Assembly: GCA_947382485.1 (NCBI GenBank)
Contig: CANCYS010000001.1
Coordinates: forward strand, 200,256 to 264,255
DNA length: 64,000 nt
DNA from: an uncultured Clostridia bacterium
Lineage (GTDB): Bacteria > Bacillota > Clostridia > Christensenellales > UBA1242
Direction: 5' to 3'
In this document: piece after piece, positions 17,301 to 27,127 of the stretch
Position numbering within the stretch: position 1 is the first letter of the stretch
Layout: every line of letters begins with the position of its first letter
The notes under the pieces: generated by a model
What the model saw: only the letters and a program-made list of their open reading frames with translations
The model's database searches: none
Told to the model about the DNA's origin: nothing
Made by a program: the position numbers and the translations under genes

Positions 17301-18131
17301 CTTTTCGAGTGCTGAATAATCTGAATAAATCGAATTTGCCAAACTGCATCTTGAAAGCAAACACAAACTTTTAACTTCAAGAGGCGAAGTTTCATTAGGC
17401 TCACCATATTTATTATAATGATAAATTCTTTTTTCTGGCTTAAAACTAATCTTCACACCAAAACTGCGAAGATAATCCATCAATCCTTGAATCGAACCAA
17501 ATTTTGATTTAATTGAACTAAACTCCATTTCCATGTCTTGCAAATTCAAATGTTTTGTGTTTGCAATTGCAAGCATAAGTGCTTTGTTGAGTTGAGTTTT
17601 TTCACCATATTTATAGCAAATGTTCACTGTTGCATCATCAACAATGTCAATTTCAATTGGAAACATTAAAAGTGGTGCTTTAAATGTATAGTTTTTAATT
17701 GAGCCAAAAACAAATGGATAACAAAGATACAATTCATATCTTCCTGTTTCTTTTTCAATTTCATCAATTTCACGCTTCAAAACTTTTAAACATTGTCCCT
17801 CTTGCTCAAAAGATTTTTTCATGAAATTTTTCTTATCATTTTCATACTTTTGTGCTTCTTTCTCATCTTCAAAAGTTTTGCTTGGAAACCTTAATGTAAC
17901 ATTATAAGCAGACATAATAAGTTCTTTCATGCCTTTGCCATAAATGTTGAATGGAACAGACTTCCCACTGAGCATAATATCCAAAAATTCTTCTGTAAGT
18001 TCTGAATCAGATGACAAAACACGACCAACGTCGTAACCATTCTTTTTATTAAAATTTTTCAAAAACAAACTTCTATTTTTTCCACTAATTTCGATCAATC
18101 TTTCTTTATAATAAGTGTAAATACTCTTCAT
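14370..18131 (-). CDS. DUF4011-type SF1 helicase fused to a Vsr/MTES_1575-like nuclease (Hhe-like)
   Basis: 1253 residues from the ATG at 18131, where AGAAGG lies 6 nt upstream; the longer frame upstream lacks such a site. Residues 1-60 (ERLIEISGKNRSLF) resemble DUF4011. Walker A is GPPGTGKS (331-338), a DEASQ Walker B lies in the second half, and SF1 motifs VQGDERDIIIFS and RLNVAITRAKQK follow. The last 100 residues (GIETDEE, then WKVVRVWSRDWWHNP) match the Vsr/REase_MTES_1575 fold. This order is that of the single-gene Hhe anti-phage system. It is probably a stand-alone immunity gene: helicase-driven DNA sensing coupled to cutting. Confidence 0.82.
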   Translation of the reverse strand: MKSIYTYYKERLIEISGKNRSLFLKNFNKKNGYDVGRVLSSDSELTEEFLDIMLSGKSVPFNIYGKGMKELIMSAYNVTLRFPSKTFEDEKEAQKYENDKKNFMKKSFEQEGQCLKVLKREIDEIEKETGRYELYLCYPFVFGSIKNYTFKAPLLMFPIEIDIVDDATVNICYKYGEKTQLNKALMLAIANTKHLNLQDMEMEFSSIKSKFGSIQGLMDYLRSFGVKISFKPEKRIYHYNKYGEPNETSPLEVKSLCLLSRCSLANSIYSDYSALEKKHLTNDSINELLNVKSGKSKTTKSGELYLINNVDYAQEQVVRNVNEKGNMVIYGPPGTGKSQTIVNVISDAICKNKKVLVVSQKKAALEVVFNRLSNLNKKAMFIVDAEKEKKEFFHTCFAAHEEIIKSSYDEKLFKEYDELEKRLELETNNLKTISDCLNEKTSFGLSLQQMYYNSYKLGKKSMEYALYKQMLKDKQLMSLNYAELESALSVLEEKNKAEIYFNYVEDKKKNPFIDTLKEDLSVHVVAEAQANLKKLFSVRRALFDASKYKYARQVLTYYDQVKNDKNSGALIKLIAKYEYPKAENFLKTSCVLFPLYPFAKAVMIKKEKLVKCEVQKTLVAVDEYLSEYAFLKNVLTESGYLLAVDGILNGNNAILRMLLWAVENYIKLNDINSTLKNLDENQRYVLNFAYENGNTFPKFMAVLRSVLPVRIYHEIVKCEEEKRNILSTTVDFENIRSRIVSIKKQQNEISKKIAMQTFNEDYKKKINGSTASKDYLYQISKNQNLWSIRKTMEIYGDYLFKLFPCWLLSPENVSTILPLKRNLFDVVLFDEASQVFIENTIPSIYRGDRIVVAGDAKQLRPTTTFMKRYMGAGVDDDLDYTTQAALEVESLLDLAVSRYASSNITYHYRSKNEELIDFSNKAFYSGNLQIAPNVSKNVKHKPIERILVNGTWRDRKNADEAKRVVDLVKTILKTRKNHETIGIITFNVEQENCIEELIDKKSFEDSEFRNLYLKECNRVENGEDVSLFIKNLENVQGDERDIIIFSIGYAKNEFGKVNATFGSLSNEGGENRLNVAITRAKQKIYVVTSIEPEELKVDSSKHIGPKYLRSYLTYARAVSNGNTEEVKTILNSFGEVDLSKPKLTNLLPIENQIAAKLEKLGYKTDLNLGNSNSKISIAIYDKKKDRYLLGIETDEEVTQSSKYVLERDVFRNEFLKSKGWKVVRVWSRDWWHNPSQVISSIVKEIEKVKKTIN

Positions 18132-18290
18132 GATAAACCTTCTTTTGTAAAAATATAATAAAATTTTTCTTTTTTTTATTATAAAACAAAACAGCAAAAT
18201 TACAAATTAATTAGTGTATAAAAAAACAAAATTATACAACTCTTATAAAAAATCAAAATGCTTTTAATTTGCTATCAATATTTATTTTGA

Positions 18291-19589
<1,299 letters not shown>

Positions 19590-19590
19590 T

Positions 19591-20943
19591 ATGAGCGAAC
19601 TATTAAACATCTCACCAATCGACGGAAGATATGCAAAAAAAACACATATTTTAGAACCATATTTCAGCGAATTTGCACTCATCAAATATCGCACAGAAGT
19701 TGAAATTAAATGGCTAATTTTTCTAGTGGAAAAAAATATCATTGACATTTCACTCAGTGACAAAGAAATTAAAAACATGCAAAAAATCGTTGAAAACTTT
19801 TCTGTTCAAGACGCAGAAAAAGTTAAAAAAATTGAAAGTGAAACAAAACATGATGTCAAAGCAGTTGAATATTTTTTAAGAGAAAAATTTAAAAAATTAA
19901 AATTGCAAAAACTTGACCCATTCATTCACATCACACTAACAAGTGAAGATATAAACAACACAAGTTACAGTTTAATGATTAAAAATTGTCTTGAAAATGT
20001 ATATTTTCCTGAAATAGAAAGATTAATTAACATTTTAAATGAAATTTCAAATCAATATATAAATTCTCCTATGCTTGGACATACTCACGGACAAGTTGCC
20101 ACACCAACAACTGTGGGAAAAGAATTTAAAATTTTTGAATATCGCATAAAAAAAGTGCTAAATTATGCAAAAAATATAAAAATTTGCAGTAAATTTAGTG
20201 GTGCTGTTGGAAATTACAACTGTCATGTTGTCGCCTACCCTGATGTGGATTGGATTAACTTAACTAAGGATTTTGTTGAAAGCTTAAAGTTAGAATACAA
20301 TCCAGTCACCACTCAAATTGAATCTCATGACATGGTGTGCTTGCTTCTTAGTCACATCAAAATAATTAACAATATCATCAAAGATTTAAACAGCGACATG
20401 TGGCTATATATCAGCAAAAATTATTTCACTGAAAAAGCAAAATCAACCGAAGTTGGTTCAAGCGTAATGCCTCACAAAGTCAACCCAATCAATCATGAAA
20501 ATTCAATGGCAAATGTCGAACTTTCAAATTCAATCATTGATGCACTTGTAAACAATTTGTCAATTTCAAGAATGCAAAGAGACCTTAGCGATTCAAGCAA
20601 AATGAGAAATTTGGGAGTCGCATTTGGACACAGTTTAATCAGCATTTCTGAAACCATTGTTGGTTTAAATAAAATTGAAGTTAACTCAAAATTTTTAAAT
20701 GAACAACTTGATAATAACTATGCAGTTTTAACAGAAGCAGTTCAAACAGTTCTCAGAAAAAATAAAATTGAGAACGCTTATGAACTTTTGAAAAACTTGT
20801 CGCGTGGAAAAACTTTAACAAAAAATGAACTCCATGAATTTGTTAAATCACTTCCAATAAGTGACAGCGACAAAAAGAAACTTTTGTCTTTAAAACCAAG
20901 TTCATACGTCGGACTCGCTTCAAAAATCGTCGAAGAAAATTAA
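19591..20943 (+). CDS. purB: Adenylosuccinate lyase
   Basis: 450 residues, beginning with SPIDGRY as in the E. coli-type PurB. The superfamily signature is SSVMPHKVNP (near residue 290), with the catalytic Ser in that loop, and GHTHGQ carries the catalytic His. It splits adenylosuccinate to AMP and fumarate, and SAICAR to AICAR. The start lies 1 bp after purA. Having the longer E. coli-type PurB rather than the shorter B. subtilis type is a useful lineage marker. Confidence 0.97.
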   Translation: MSELLNISPIDGRYAKKTHILEPYFSEFALIKYRTEVEIKWLIFLVEKNIIDISLSDKEIKNMQKIVENFSVQDAEKVKKIESETKHDVKAVEYFLREKFKKLKLQKLDPFIHITLTSEDINNTSYSLMIKNCLENVYFPEIERLINILNEISNQYINSPMLGHTHGQVATPTTVGKEFKIFEYRIKKVLNYAKNIKICSKFSGAVGNYNCHVVAYPDVDWINLTKDFVESLKLEYNPVTTQIESHDMVCLLLSHIKIINNIIKDLNSDMWLYISKNYFTEKAKSTEVGSSVMPHKVNPINHENSMANVELSNSIIDALVNNLSISRMQRDLSDSSKMRNLGVAFGHSLISISETIVGLNKIEVNSKFLNEQLDNNYAVLTEAVQTVLRKNKIENAYELLKNLSRGKTLTKNELHEFVKSLPISDSDKKKLLSLKPSSYVGLASKIVEEN

Positions 20944-20967
20944 AATTTATTAAAATAGGATTAATTT

Positions 20968-22256
20968 ATGGACTCAAAGATTATAACAAAAAAAGAACGT
21001 CAATCAAACCTTGAACTGCTTAGAATCATTGCAACTTTTCTTATAATTATGGCACATTCGTGCTGGTCCTTCACGGGGGGGGGTACAACAGCCTCAATAA
21101 ATTAAATTTTAAATTTTCAACTATTTTTGGCCAATTTGGACAACTTGGAGTTATATTATTTCTTTTAATTTCCGGTTACTTCATGTGTAACAGTAAATTC
21201 AAAATATCAAAATTTATCAAACTTGCTTTGCAAGTTATCTTTTATCAGGTCATTTTATATTTTGTTTATTTAATTATAATTGAATGTACAAATCACAATG
21301 CTAGCAGTATTTTTTCTTTTAAAGAATTAATAAATTGTTTTCTTGTTATCAATGGTTGGCAATATTGGTTTATTAGTGTTTACTTAATTTTATATTTACT
21401 TCACCCATTTATTAACCTTCTTATTTCAAAACTTACTAAACAACAATTTTTGTTACTCCTCATTATACTGTTTGTAACAATAACTCTATTCCCTACTCTT
21501 TTAAATAGTTTAATAATCACACAAGATATAGTAACAAATATTTTATTTTATATTTTTATATATTTAATTGGCTGTTTTATAAAATTATATCCAGCATCTT
21601 TTAAAAATAATTTAATTGCATTTGTTGGGTTTGTTATAAGTCTAGCATTGAACATTTTATATGAAGCAACGGCTAGATATAGAAACCATTTTTGTTTATT
21701 ATTCTTAGCTATATTTATTTTTATATTATTCAAAAACATGAGAATAAAAAACAATAAAATTATAAACATTGTATCCTCAACAACTTTTGGAATATATTTG
21801 TTCCATGAAAATACCTTTATTAAATTCTTCTTATGGCAAGATTTGTTCGATGTTGACGCATTTGCAAACAACTATATTCTTCCAGTAGTAATGATACTAG
21901 CCGTTATTGGTATTTTTGCAATTGGTTGCATGGTGGAATTAATCAGGCAGTTTTTTGTAGAAAAACCATTAGACAAACTTTTAACTAAAAAATGCAACAA
22001 TTTATATAATAAAATAGATAGCCATTTTAATATTGAATATAAAAACATTCCTATCGAAACTGACACGAAAATCCCTTATTTATGGACAATGGTTTATGCA
22101 ATTATGATTATTTACTTTGTTACAAAAACACTAACAAATACCCTTCTAAAAAACTATTCTTTATATTCTTTGAATTTAATTTTATTCTTTTTAATTCTTT
22201 TAATATTCATTGTAATATTATCAATCATCAATAAAAAAACCAAATCTCATAACTAA
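20968..22256 (+). CDS. Acyltransferase-3 family membrane protein, split by a poly-G tract
   Basis: AGGA and an ATG at 20968 open a frame that encodes the typical start of an acyltransferase-3 protein (NLELLRIIATFLIIMAH). At 21075-21083 a run of nine Gs shifts the frame, and the ATG frame stops soon after. The rest, with about ten transmembrane segments (FGQFGQLGVILFLLISGYF and onwards), is open in another frame down to 22256. A tract of 10 or 7 Gs would join both parts into a protein of about 429 residues. Such enzymes O-acylate surface polysaccharides. As read here the gene is OFF; slipped-strand phase variation is the likely reason, sequencing error the alternative. Confidence 0.8.
21075..21083 (+). 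repeat. G9 homopolymer tract
   Basis: The longest G/C homopolymer in the window, placed 108 bp after the acyltransferase ATG, exactly where the reading frame breaks. This position near the 5' end is typical of contingency loci. Confidence 0.85.
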
Positions 22257-22257
22257 C

Positions 22258-22292
22258 AAAACAGACTTACCCAATTTTGGTAAGTCTGTTTT
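22258..22292 (+). terminator. Rho-independent terminator
   Basis: A perfect 14-bp stem (AAAACAGACTTACC / GGTAAGTCTGTTTT) and 7-nt loop right after the acyltransferase stop codon, followed by a T-rich run. It closes the purA-purB-acyltransferase unit. Confidence 0.9.
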
Positions 22293-22301
22293 ATTTTTAT
22301 G

Positions 22302-22340
22302 TTGGACAAAAAGCTTTAATGCTAGTATACTTTAAATATG
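22302..22340 (+). promoter_or_regulatory. Leaderless promoter of the membrane helicase gene
   Basis: TTGGAC (22302-22307), 18 nt, TATACT (22326-22331), six bases, ATG (22338). There is no ribosome binding site, so transcription should begin at the start codon itself. Confidence 0.6.
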
Positions 22341-24980
22341 AATGTTTTTGAAAATGTAAAATTTAAAGGAACTTTTAGAGATTATCAAAAAAGAGTTATC
22401 GACAATTTTGATAAATTTTTTCATGACAACAAAATAAACATTGTTGCTGCTCCTGGAAGCGGAAAAACCATTTTGGGATTAGAACTTATCCGCAGACTTG
22501 GTTCAAATTGCATTATTCTTTCACCCACCACAACAATAAAAAGTCAATGGGGTGGCAGGTTTGAAGACTTCTTTTTACCAGAAAATAGCAAATCAGAAGA
22601 TTACATTTCTTTCGACCTCAACAACATTAAACCAATCACTTCAATCACATATCAAGCACTTCATTCATCAATGTCAAAAATTAAATGCGAAAACGAAGAA
22701 GAAACAATTGACTACTCAAACATTGATATGTTCAAACTTATAAAAGAAAAAAATATTCTCACCATTTGTCTTGATGAAGCACATCACCTTCAAAACGAAT
22801 GGCAAAAAGCACTTGAAAAATTTATTAAAGGTTTAGATAAAAACATTAAAATCATTTCACTCACAGCAACTCCACCATACGATGCGAGCCCTGCTGAGTG
22901 GAAAAGATACACCGATGTTTGTGGCGACATTGACGAAGAAATTTTTATACCTGAACTCGTTAAACAAAACAATCTTTGCCCACACCAAGACTATATCTAT
23001 TTTAACTTTCCAACCGAAAATGAACTCAGTGAAATCAAAAACTACAAAAAAAATGTTGAACAAACAATTTCATCTCTTAGTTTATTAGAGTTTATTAAAA
23101 ATCTTCAAAACAAAATCAATGAACTTTTAAAAATTGATGATGATTTCATATTCTCAAATGTTTCAGAAATAATTTCCGTTTTGGTATTACTCAAACATTT
23201 AAATTTTGAAATTGAACAAAAACTTATAAAATCACTCACCCCACATAAAACTCTGCCAGATTACAATGTGACTATTGCAGAAAATGCTTTAAACTTTTTA
23301 GCAGAAAACAACAAACTATTATCCCAAGAAGAATCTGAAAAACTTGTTGAAATTTTCAAAGCAAACAATTTAATTGAAAAAAATAAAATTACACTCACCT
23401 TAACTGACAAACTTAAACGCAAGATAATTTCTTCAATGGGAAAAATGGAAAGCATTAAACAAATTGCAAAATTTGAATATGACTGTCTAAAAGAAAATTT
23501 GCACATGCTCATTCTCACCGACTTCATAAAAAAAGAAAGTATTAAAAATATTGGTACTGAAAAAAATATAAACAGCATTAGTGTAGTGAGTATTTTTGAG
23601 GTTCTCAGAAAAGAACTTAAAGATGTCAACCTTGCAGTGCTTTCTGGAACACTTGTGATTTTGCCAAACAAAATTGTTACTGATTTGAAAAAAGATAAAA
23701 AGATTAAATTTAACACTCAGGAAATTCAAAACACAAACTATTGCCTTGCAAATTTTAATTTAACAAATAAAGAAAAAGTTGAACTGATTGGAAAACTTTT
23801 TGAAGAAGGAAAAATCCAAATTTTGATTGGAACAAAATCTTTGCTTGGCGAAGGTTGGGATTCTCCTTGCATCAACACTTTGGTGCTTGCAAGTTTTGTT
23901 GGAAGTTTCATGCTGTCAAACCAAATGCGTGGCAGAGCAATCAGAATAAATAAATTCGATAAAAATAAAACAGCCAACATTTGGCACTTGGTCACCATTG
24001 AGCCTGATGAATTGTTTAAAGAAAGTGAATTAGAAAATAAAAACAAAAATGAGCCATCTTCGTGTGATTACGAAACTCTTAAAAGAAGATTTGAATCATT
24101 CATGGGTCCAGATTATGAAACAAAAGAAATTGTAAGTGGAATTGAAAGAATCAAACTTATAAAACCTCCTTACGATGAACAAAACATTGCAATCATAAAT
24201 TCAAAAATGCTTGAACTTGCATCAAACAGAGATGGGCTTGCAAAAGATTGGAAATGTTCTCTTGAAAGAAATTCAAGAACAACCAAAGCCCTAGAAATAC
24301 CAAAAGATAAAACAGTTCCAAGACTGCCAATAATTTTTACATTTGCAATTTTAGCAGTAATTTTTACCACCATTCTAGCCTTTGCAATTTATTATATCAA
24401 TCAATATTTAGTATCACATAAAAATCTTAATATTGTATTTTTTGTGCTATTATTAATATTTTTAATCATTTTGACAAAACCTTTAATTAAATCAATAATT
24501 AGACTACTTTCACATTTGTCACCAAAAAAATCAATCCATTCAATCGCAAATTGTATTCTAAAAACAATGAAAGAATTTGGTTTTATCGACAAACGCAGCA
24601 AACTCATTGTTAAAAATAAATCAAAAATAAATGTGAATATAATTCTCAAAAATGCGAGTGTTTATGAACAAAATTTATTTAACAATTCAATAAAAGAAAT
24701 CTACTCAATTATTGATGAACCAAGATATTTACTCATCAAACAAGATTTGTTTAACCGCTATAATTTTTCTTGTTCATTTGCTTGTCCAACAATTATTGGA
24801 CAGAAAAAAGAATACGCAGAATATCTTGCTTTTAGATTATCAATTAAAATAGCAAAAATTAAAGCCATCTACACAAGAAATGAAGATGGCAGAAAACTTA
24901 TTTTAAAATGTAGAAAGAAATCATATATCACATTCAATCAAGAAAATGTTGAAATGAAACATAGAGTTGTAAATGATTAA
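22338..24980 (+). CDS. DEAH-box SF2 helicase with two internal transmembrane segments
   Basis: 880 residues. The N-terminal SF2 core has motif I APGSGKT (38-44), motif II DEAH (146-149), motif III SLTATPP (about 174-180) and motif VI QMRGRAIR (about 529-536), as in type III restriction and DEAD/DEAH repair helicases. After the core, at about 655-720, lie two long hydrophobic stretches that look like a membrane hairpin. A soluble domain of about 150 residues then carries Lys/Arg-rich strands. A membrane-tethered DNA or RNA translocase is unusual. Its mRNA appears leaderless. Its stop overlaps that of the converging permease gene. Confidence 0.78.
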   Translation: MNVFENVKFKGTFRDYQKRVIDNFDKFFHDNKINIVAAPGSGKTILGLELIRRLGSNCIILSPTTTIKSQWGGRFEDFFLPENSKSEDYISFDLNNIKPITSITYQALHSSMSKIKCENEEETIDYSNIDMFKLIKEKNILTICLDEAHHLQNEWQKALEKFIKGLDKNIKIISLTATPPYDASPAEWKRYTDVCGDIDEEIFIPELVKQNNLCPHQDYIYFNFPTENELSEIKNYKKNVEQTISSLSLLEFIKNLQNKINELLKIDDDFIFSNVSEIISVLVLLKHLNFEIEQKLIKSLTPHKTLPDYNVTIAENALNFLAENNKLLSQEESEKLVEIFKANNLIEKNKITLTLTDKLKRKIISSMGKMESIKQIAKFEYDCLKENLHMLILTDFIKKESIKNIGTEKNINSISVVSIFEVLRKELKDVNLAVLSGTLVILPNKIVTDLKKDKKIKFNTQEIQNTNYCLANFNLTNKEKVELIGKLFEEGKIQILIGTKSLLGEGWDSPCINTLVLASFVGSFMLSNQMRGRAIRINKFDKNKTANIWHLVTIEPDELFKESELENKNKNEPSSCDYETLKRRFESFMGPDYETKEIVSGIERIKLIKPPYDEQNIAIINSKMLELASNRDGLAKDWKCSLERNSRTTKALEIPKDKTVPRLPIIFTFAILAVIFTTILAFAIYYINQYLVSHKNLNIVFFVLLLIFLIILTKPLIKSIIRLLSHLSPKKSIHSIANCILKTMKEFGFIDKRSKLIVKNKSKINVNIILKNASVYEQNLFNNSIKEIYSIIDEPRYLLIKQDLFNRYNFSCSFACPTIIGQKKEYAEYLAFRLSIKIAKIKAIYTRNEDGRKLILKCRKKSYITFNQENVEMKHRVVND

Positions 24981-26281
24981 AGCACAATATAAAGTGCACC
25001 CAAAGCCGCAAAAAGCGAAGGTATTGCAACCACAATTCCAAGTTTAAGAAAATCAAGATATGAAAATTTGATATCATGTTTGCTGAGAATTGAACTCCAC
25101 ATAATGCCTGCAAGTGCTCCAATTGGTGTCAAAAATGCACCAATGTTCGAACCAACAATTGTTGCAAAAACTGCACCAAGACCAACCGAGCCACTCATAG
25201 ATTCTATAATTGATGAGAACAAAACGCTCATTGGAATGTTGTTAATTAAATTTGCTGTGAAAAATGAAGTGACACCGTATGTTAGTATTGTTTGATTTGT
25301 TCCAAGCAAATTGCCAATTTTTGAAATTGCTCCACTTTCTGAAAGAGCAATAATCAAAATGAACATTGATAAAACAAAAGGCACCAGTTGATATGGTATT
25401 CTTTTAAGACAGCCTCCAAGTTCTTTTGGAGGTTTTTTTCTGACCAATGAAACAATCAAAACGAAAACAAATAAACTGACAGCTGAACAAAGTGAAACAA
25501 TCCACATTTCAATTCCAACATAAGAACTTATAACCAAAAAGATTGTGCATACAGCAAGGTGTGCAATTCCCACCCAAAGCAAAAGTTTGTCTTTAATTTC
25601 AAACTGTTCAGGCTCACCTTCAATAGGCGATTTCAATTTTTTATGAAACAACAATAAAAGCATTAAAAATGCAACTATGCCTGCAAAAATTGTTGGCAGA
25701 ATACTAAATTTTAAATATGTGACAAAGTCAATTCCATAAGCAGTAGCAAGATAGATATTGGTTGGATTTCCAATAATAATAGCCATGCTCCATGTGTTTG
25801 CAGCAACAAACTCCGCAGCCAAATATGGAATTGGATTTATCTTTGCATTTTTCGCAAAATAACAAATAAATGGCGTAAAAGACAATATAATTATGTCATT
25901 TGAGGTGAATATTGTTAAAACTGACACCATGACATATAAAATCATAAACAGTTTAAATTGACCTGATTTTGCGTGTTTGAGTGTAACACTGGCAAGAAAT
26001 CTAAAAAATCCAAGTTCGTCCAAAAATATTGAAAGAATTGTCATTGAAATAAACAATACTAAAATTTTTAATGGATTAATCGATGTGTTTTGCGTCAATG
26101 CCTCTCCAATCTTTTTAACATCAACCAGTCCAAAACAAACCAGAACAATCGCACCAACAAGCGTTACAACCCAATATGTGTCAATGTAAAATTTCCCCAA
26201 CTTAATCTTAGGAAAAAACAAAACACTCAAAATCATAACAAGACAAGTTAAAATACAAATTATTATAATTGCAACCATCAT
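24977..26281 (-). CDS. ArsB/NhaD-type ion permease
   Basis: 434 residues with about eleven transmembrane segments. Segments such as FTSNDIIILSFTPF, AANTWSMAIIIGNPTNIYLA and NLINNIPMSVLFSS are the paired, half-repeated motifs of the ion transporter superfamily (ArsB, NhaD, CitM). The substrate could be arsenite, sodium/proton or a dicarboxylate; no arsR or arsC is near, so arsenic export is not supported. AAGGG precedes the ATG. The last four bases overlap the end of the helicase gene. Confidence 0.82.
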   Translation of the reverse strand: MMVAIIIICILTCLVMILSVLFFPKIKLGKFYIDTYWVVTLVGAIVLVCFGLVDVKKIGEALTQNTSINPLKILVLFISMTILSIFLDELGFFRFLASVTLKHAKSGQFKLFMILYVMVSVLTIFTSNDIIILSFTPFICYFAKNAKINPIPYLAAEFVAANTWSMAIIIGNPTNIYLATAYGIDFVTYLKFSILPTIFAGIVAFLMLLLLFHKKLKSPIEGEPEQFEIKDKLLLWVGIAHLAVCTIFLVISSYVGIEMWIVSLCSAVSLFVFVLIVSLVRKKPPKELGGCLKRIPYQLVPFVLSMFILIIALSESGAISKIGNLLGTNQTILTYGVTSFFTANLINNIPMSVLFSSIIESMSGSVGLGAVFATIVGSNIGAFLTPIGALAGIMWSSILSKHDIKFSYLDFLKLGIVVAIPSLFAALGALYIVL

Positions 26282-26380
26282 TAGTCCCTTCTCTTTTAAT
26301 ATTTTTATGTTAATTCAAAATGGCAAATAAAGTCAAGATTTTAAAAATCACAATTCAAAATTATAAAACATTTTCATCAG

Positions 26381-26418
26381 TTGCAATGTGCTAAAAAATA
26401 AATTATAATTTAATCATG
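26381..26418 (+). promoter_or_regulatory. Leaderless promoter of the DapB-like gene
   Basis: TTGCAA (26381-26386), 17 nt, TATAAT (26404-26409), six bases, ATG (26416). No Shine-Dalgarno sequence is present. This is the clearest of the four leaderless-type promoters. Confidence 0.65.
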
Positions 26419-27099
26419 GAAAAAGTAAAAATTTTATGGAGTGGCATAACTGGAAGAACAGGAACATGTGCTCTCAAAGCACCAGAAAACGGAACAATTT
26501 CTGAAATTGTCGCTGGCGTTTGTAGAAACAATGAAAAGTATTATAATTATGATGAACTAAATAACATCACTGAGCCCTTTGACATCATTGTAGATTTTTC
26601 ACACAAAGACAGTTTTGACAAAGTTTTAAACTTTGCACTTAAAGTGAACAAACCAATCATTATTGGAACAGCAGGTCTTGATGAAAATCAAGAGAAAGCA
26701 ATTAATGATGCTTCAAAAATAATACCAATTTTCAAAGGTGGAAATTTCAGATTCAATGTAAAAACATTTATTGATAAAATAGTAGATTATGCAAAAACCT
26801 GTGACCACGAACTTGTTTTAACCGAAACCCATTACAAAACAAAAAAAGTTCCAAGCGAAACAGCCAAAGTTATTGCAAAAAGAGTTTTTGATGAAACAGG
26901 AAAAGTTGTTAACATTAATTCCTTCCTTGAATATGATGAACTTATCAATGACTGGAAACTCGACCATCTTCATTGCAGATGCTGTGGATTTGACGAACTC
27001 GGTTCGTATGTTCTTCAAATCGCACAAATGATGATAGGAAAACCTGCTGGAAAAATTTATGATTTAGACAGACTTTTTAAAGAAGAAAACAAAAAATAA
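26416..27099 (+). CDS. Divergent dihydrodipicolinate-reductase-like protein
   Basis: 227 residues with the DapB fold order: N-terminal nucleotide loop SGITGRTG, a central VDFSH, GTAGL, and a C-terminal domain. Where DapB has the catalytic E(H)HH-K-PSGTA segment, this protein reads ETHYKTKKVPSETA. The second catalytic His is replaced by Tyr and the SGTA turn by SETA. A canonical DapB is encoded at 62330-62980, so this copy is probably a paralogue with another substrate or a regulatory role. It stands alone between two terminators. Confidence 0.75.
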   Translation: MEKVKILWSGITGRTGTCALKAPENGTISEIVAGVCRNNEKYYNYDELNNITEPFDIIVDFSHKDSFDKVLNFALKVNKPIIIGTAGLDENQEKAINDASKIIPIFKGGNFRFNVKTFIDKIVDYAKTCDHELVLTETHYKTKKVPSETAKVIAKRVFDETGKVVNINSFLEYDELINDWKLDHLHCRCCGFDELGSYVLQIAQMMIGKPAGKIYDLDRLFKEENKK

Positions 27100-27120
27100 A
27101 CTGCAACAAAATGTTGCAGT
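27098..27120. terminator. Bidirectional Rho-independent terminator
   Basis: Stem ACTGCAACA / TGTTGCAGT with a 3-nt loop, flanked by A- and T-runs, between the DapB-like gene and the converging M60 protease gene. Confidence 0.8.
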
Positions 27121-27127
27121 TTTTATT

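Noticed and set aside
23261..23716. Open frame of 151 codons opposite the membrane helicase
   Set aside because: Phe/Ser/Leu-rich shadow of Lys/Glu/Asn-rich coding sequence; no SD and no family.
24977..26281. Arsenite export function for the permease
   Set aside because: The fold fits, but no arsR, arsC or arsA is nearby and NhaD- or anion-type relatives are equally likely.
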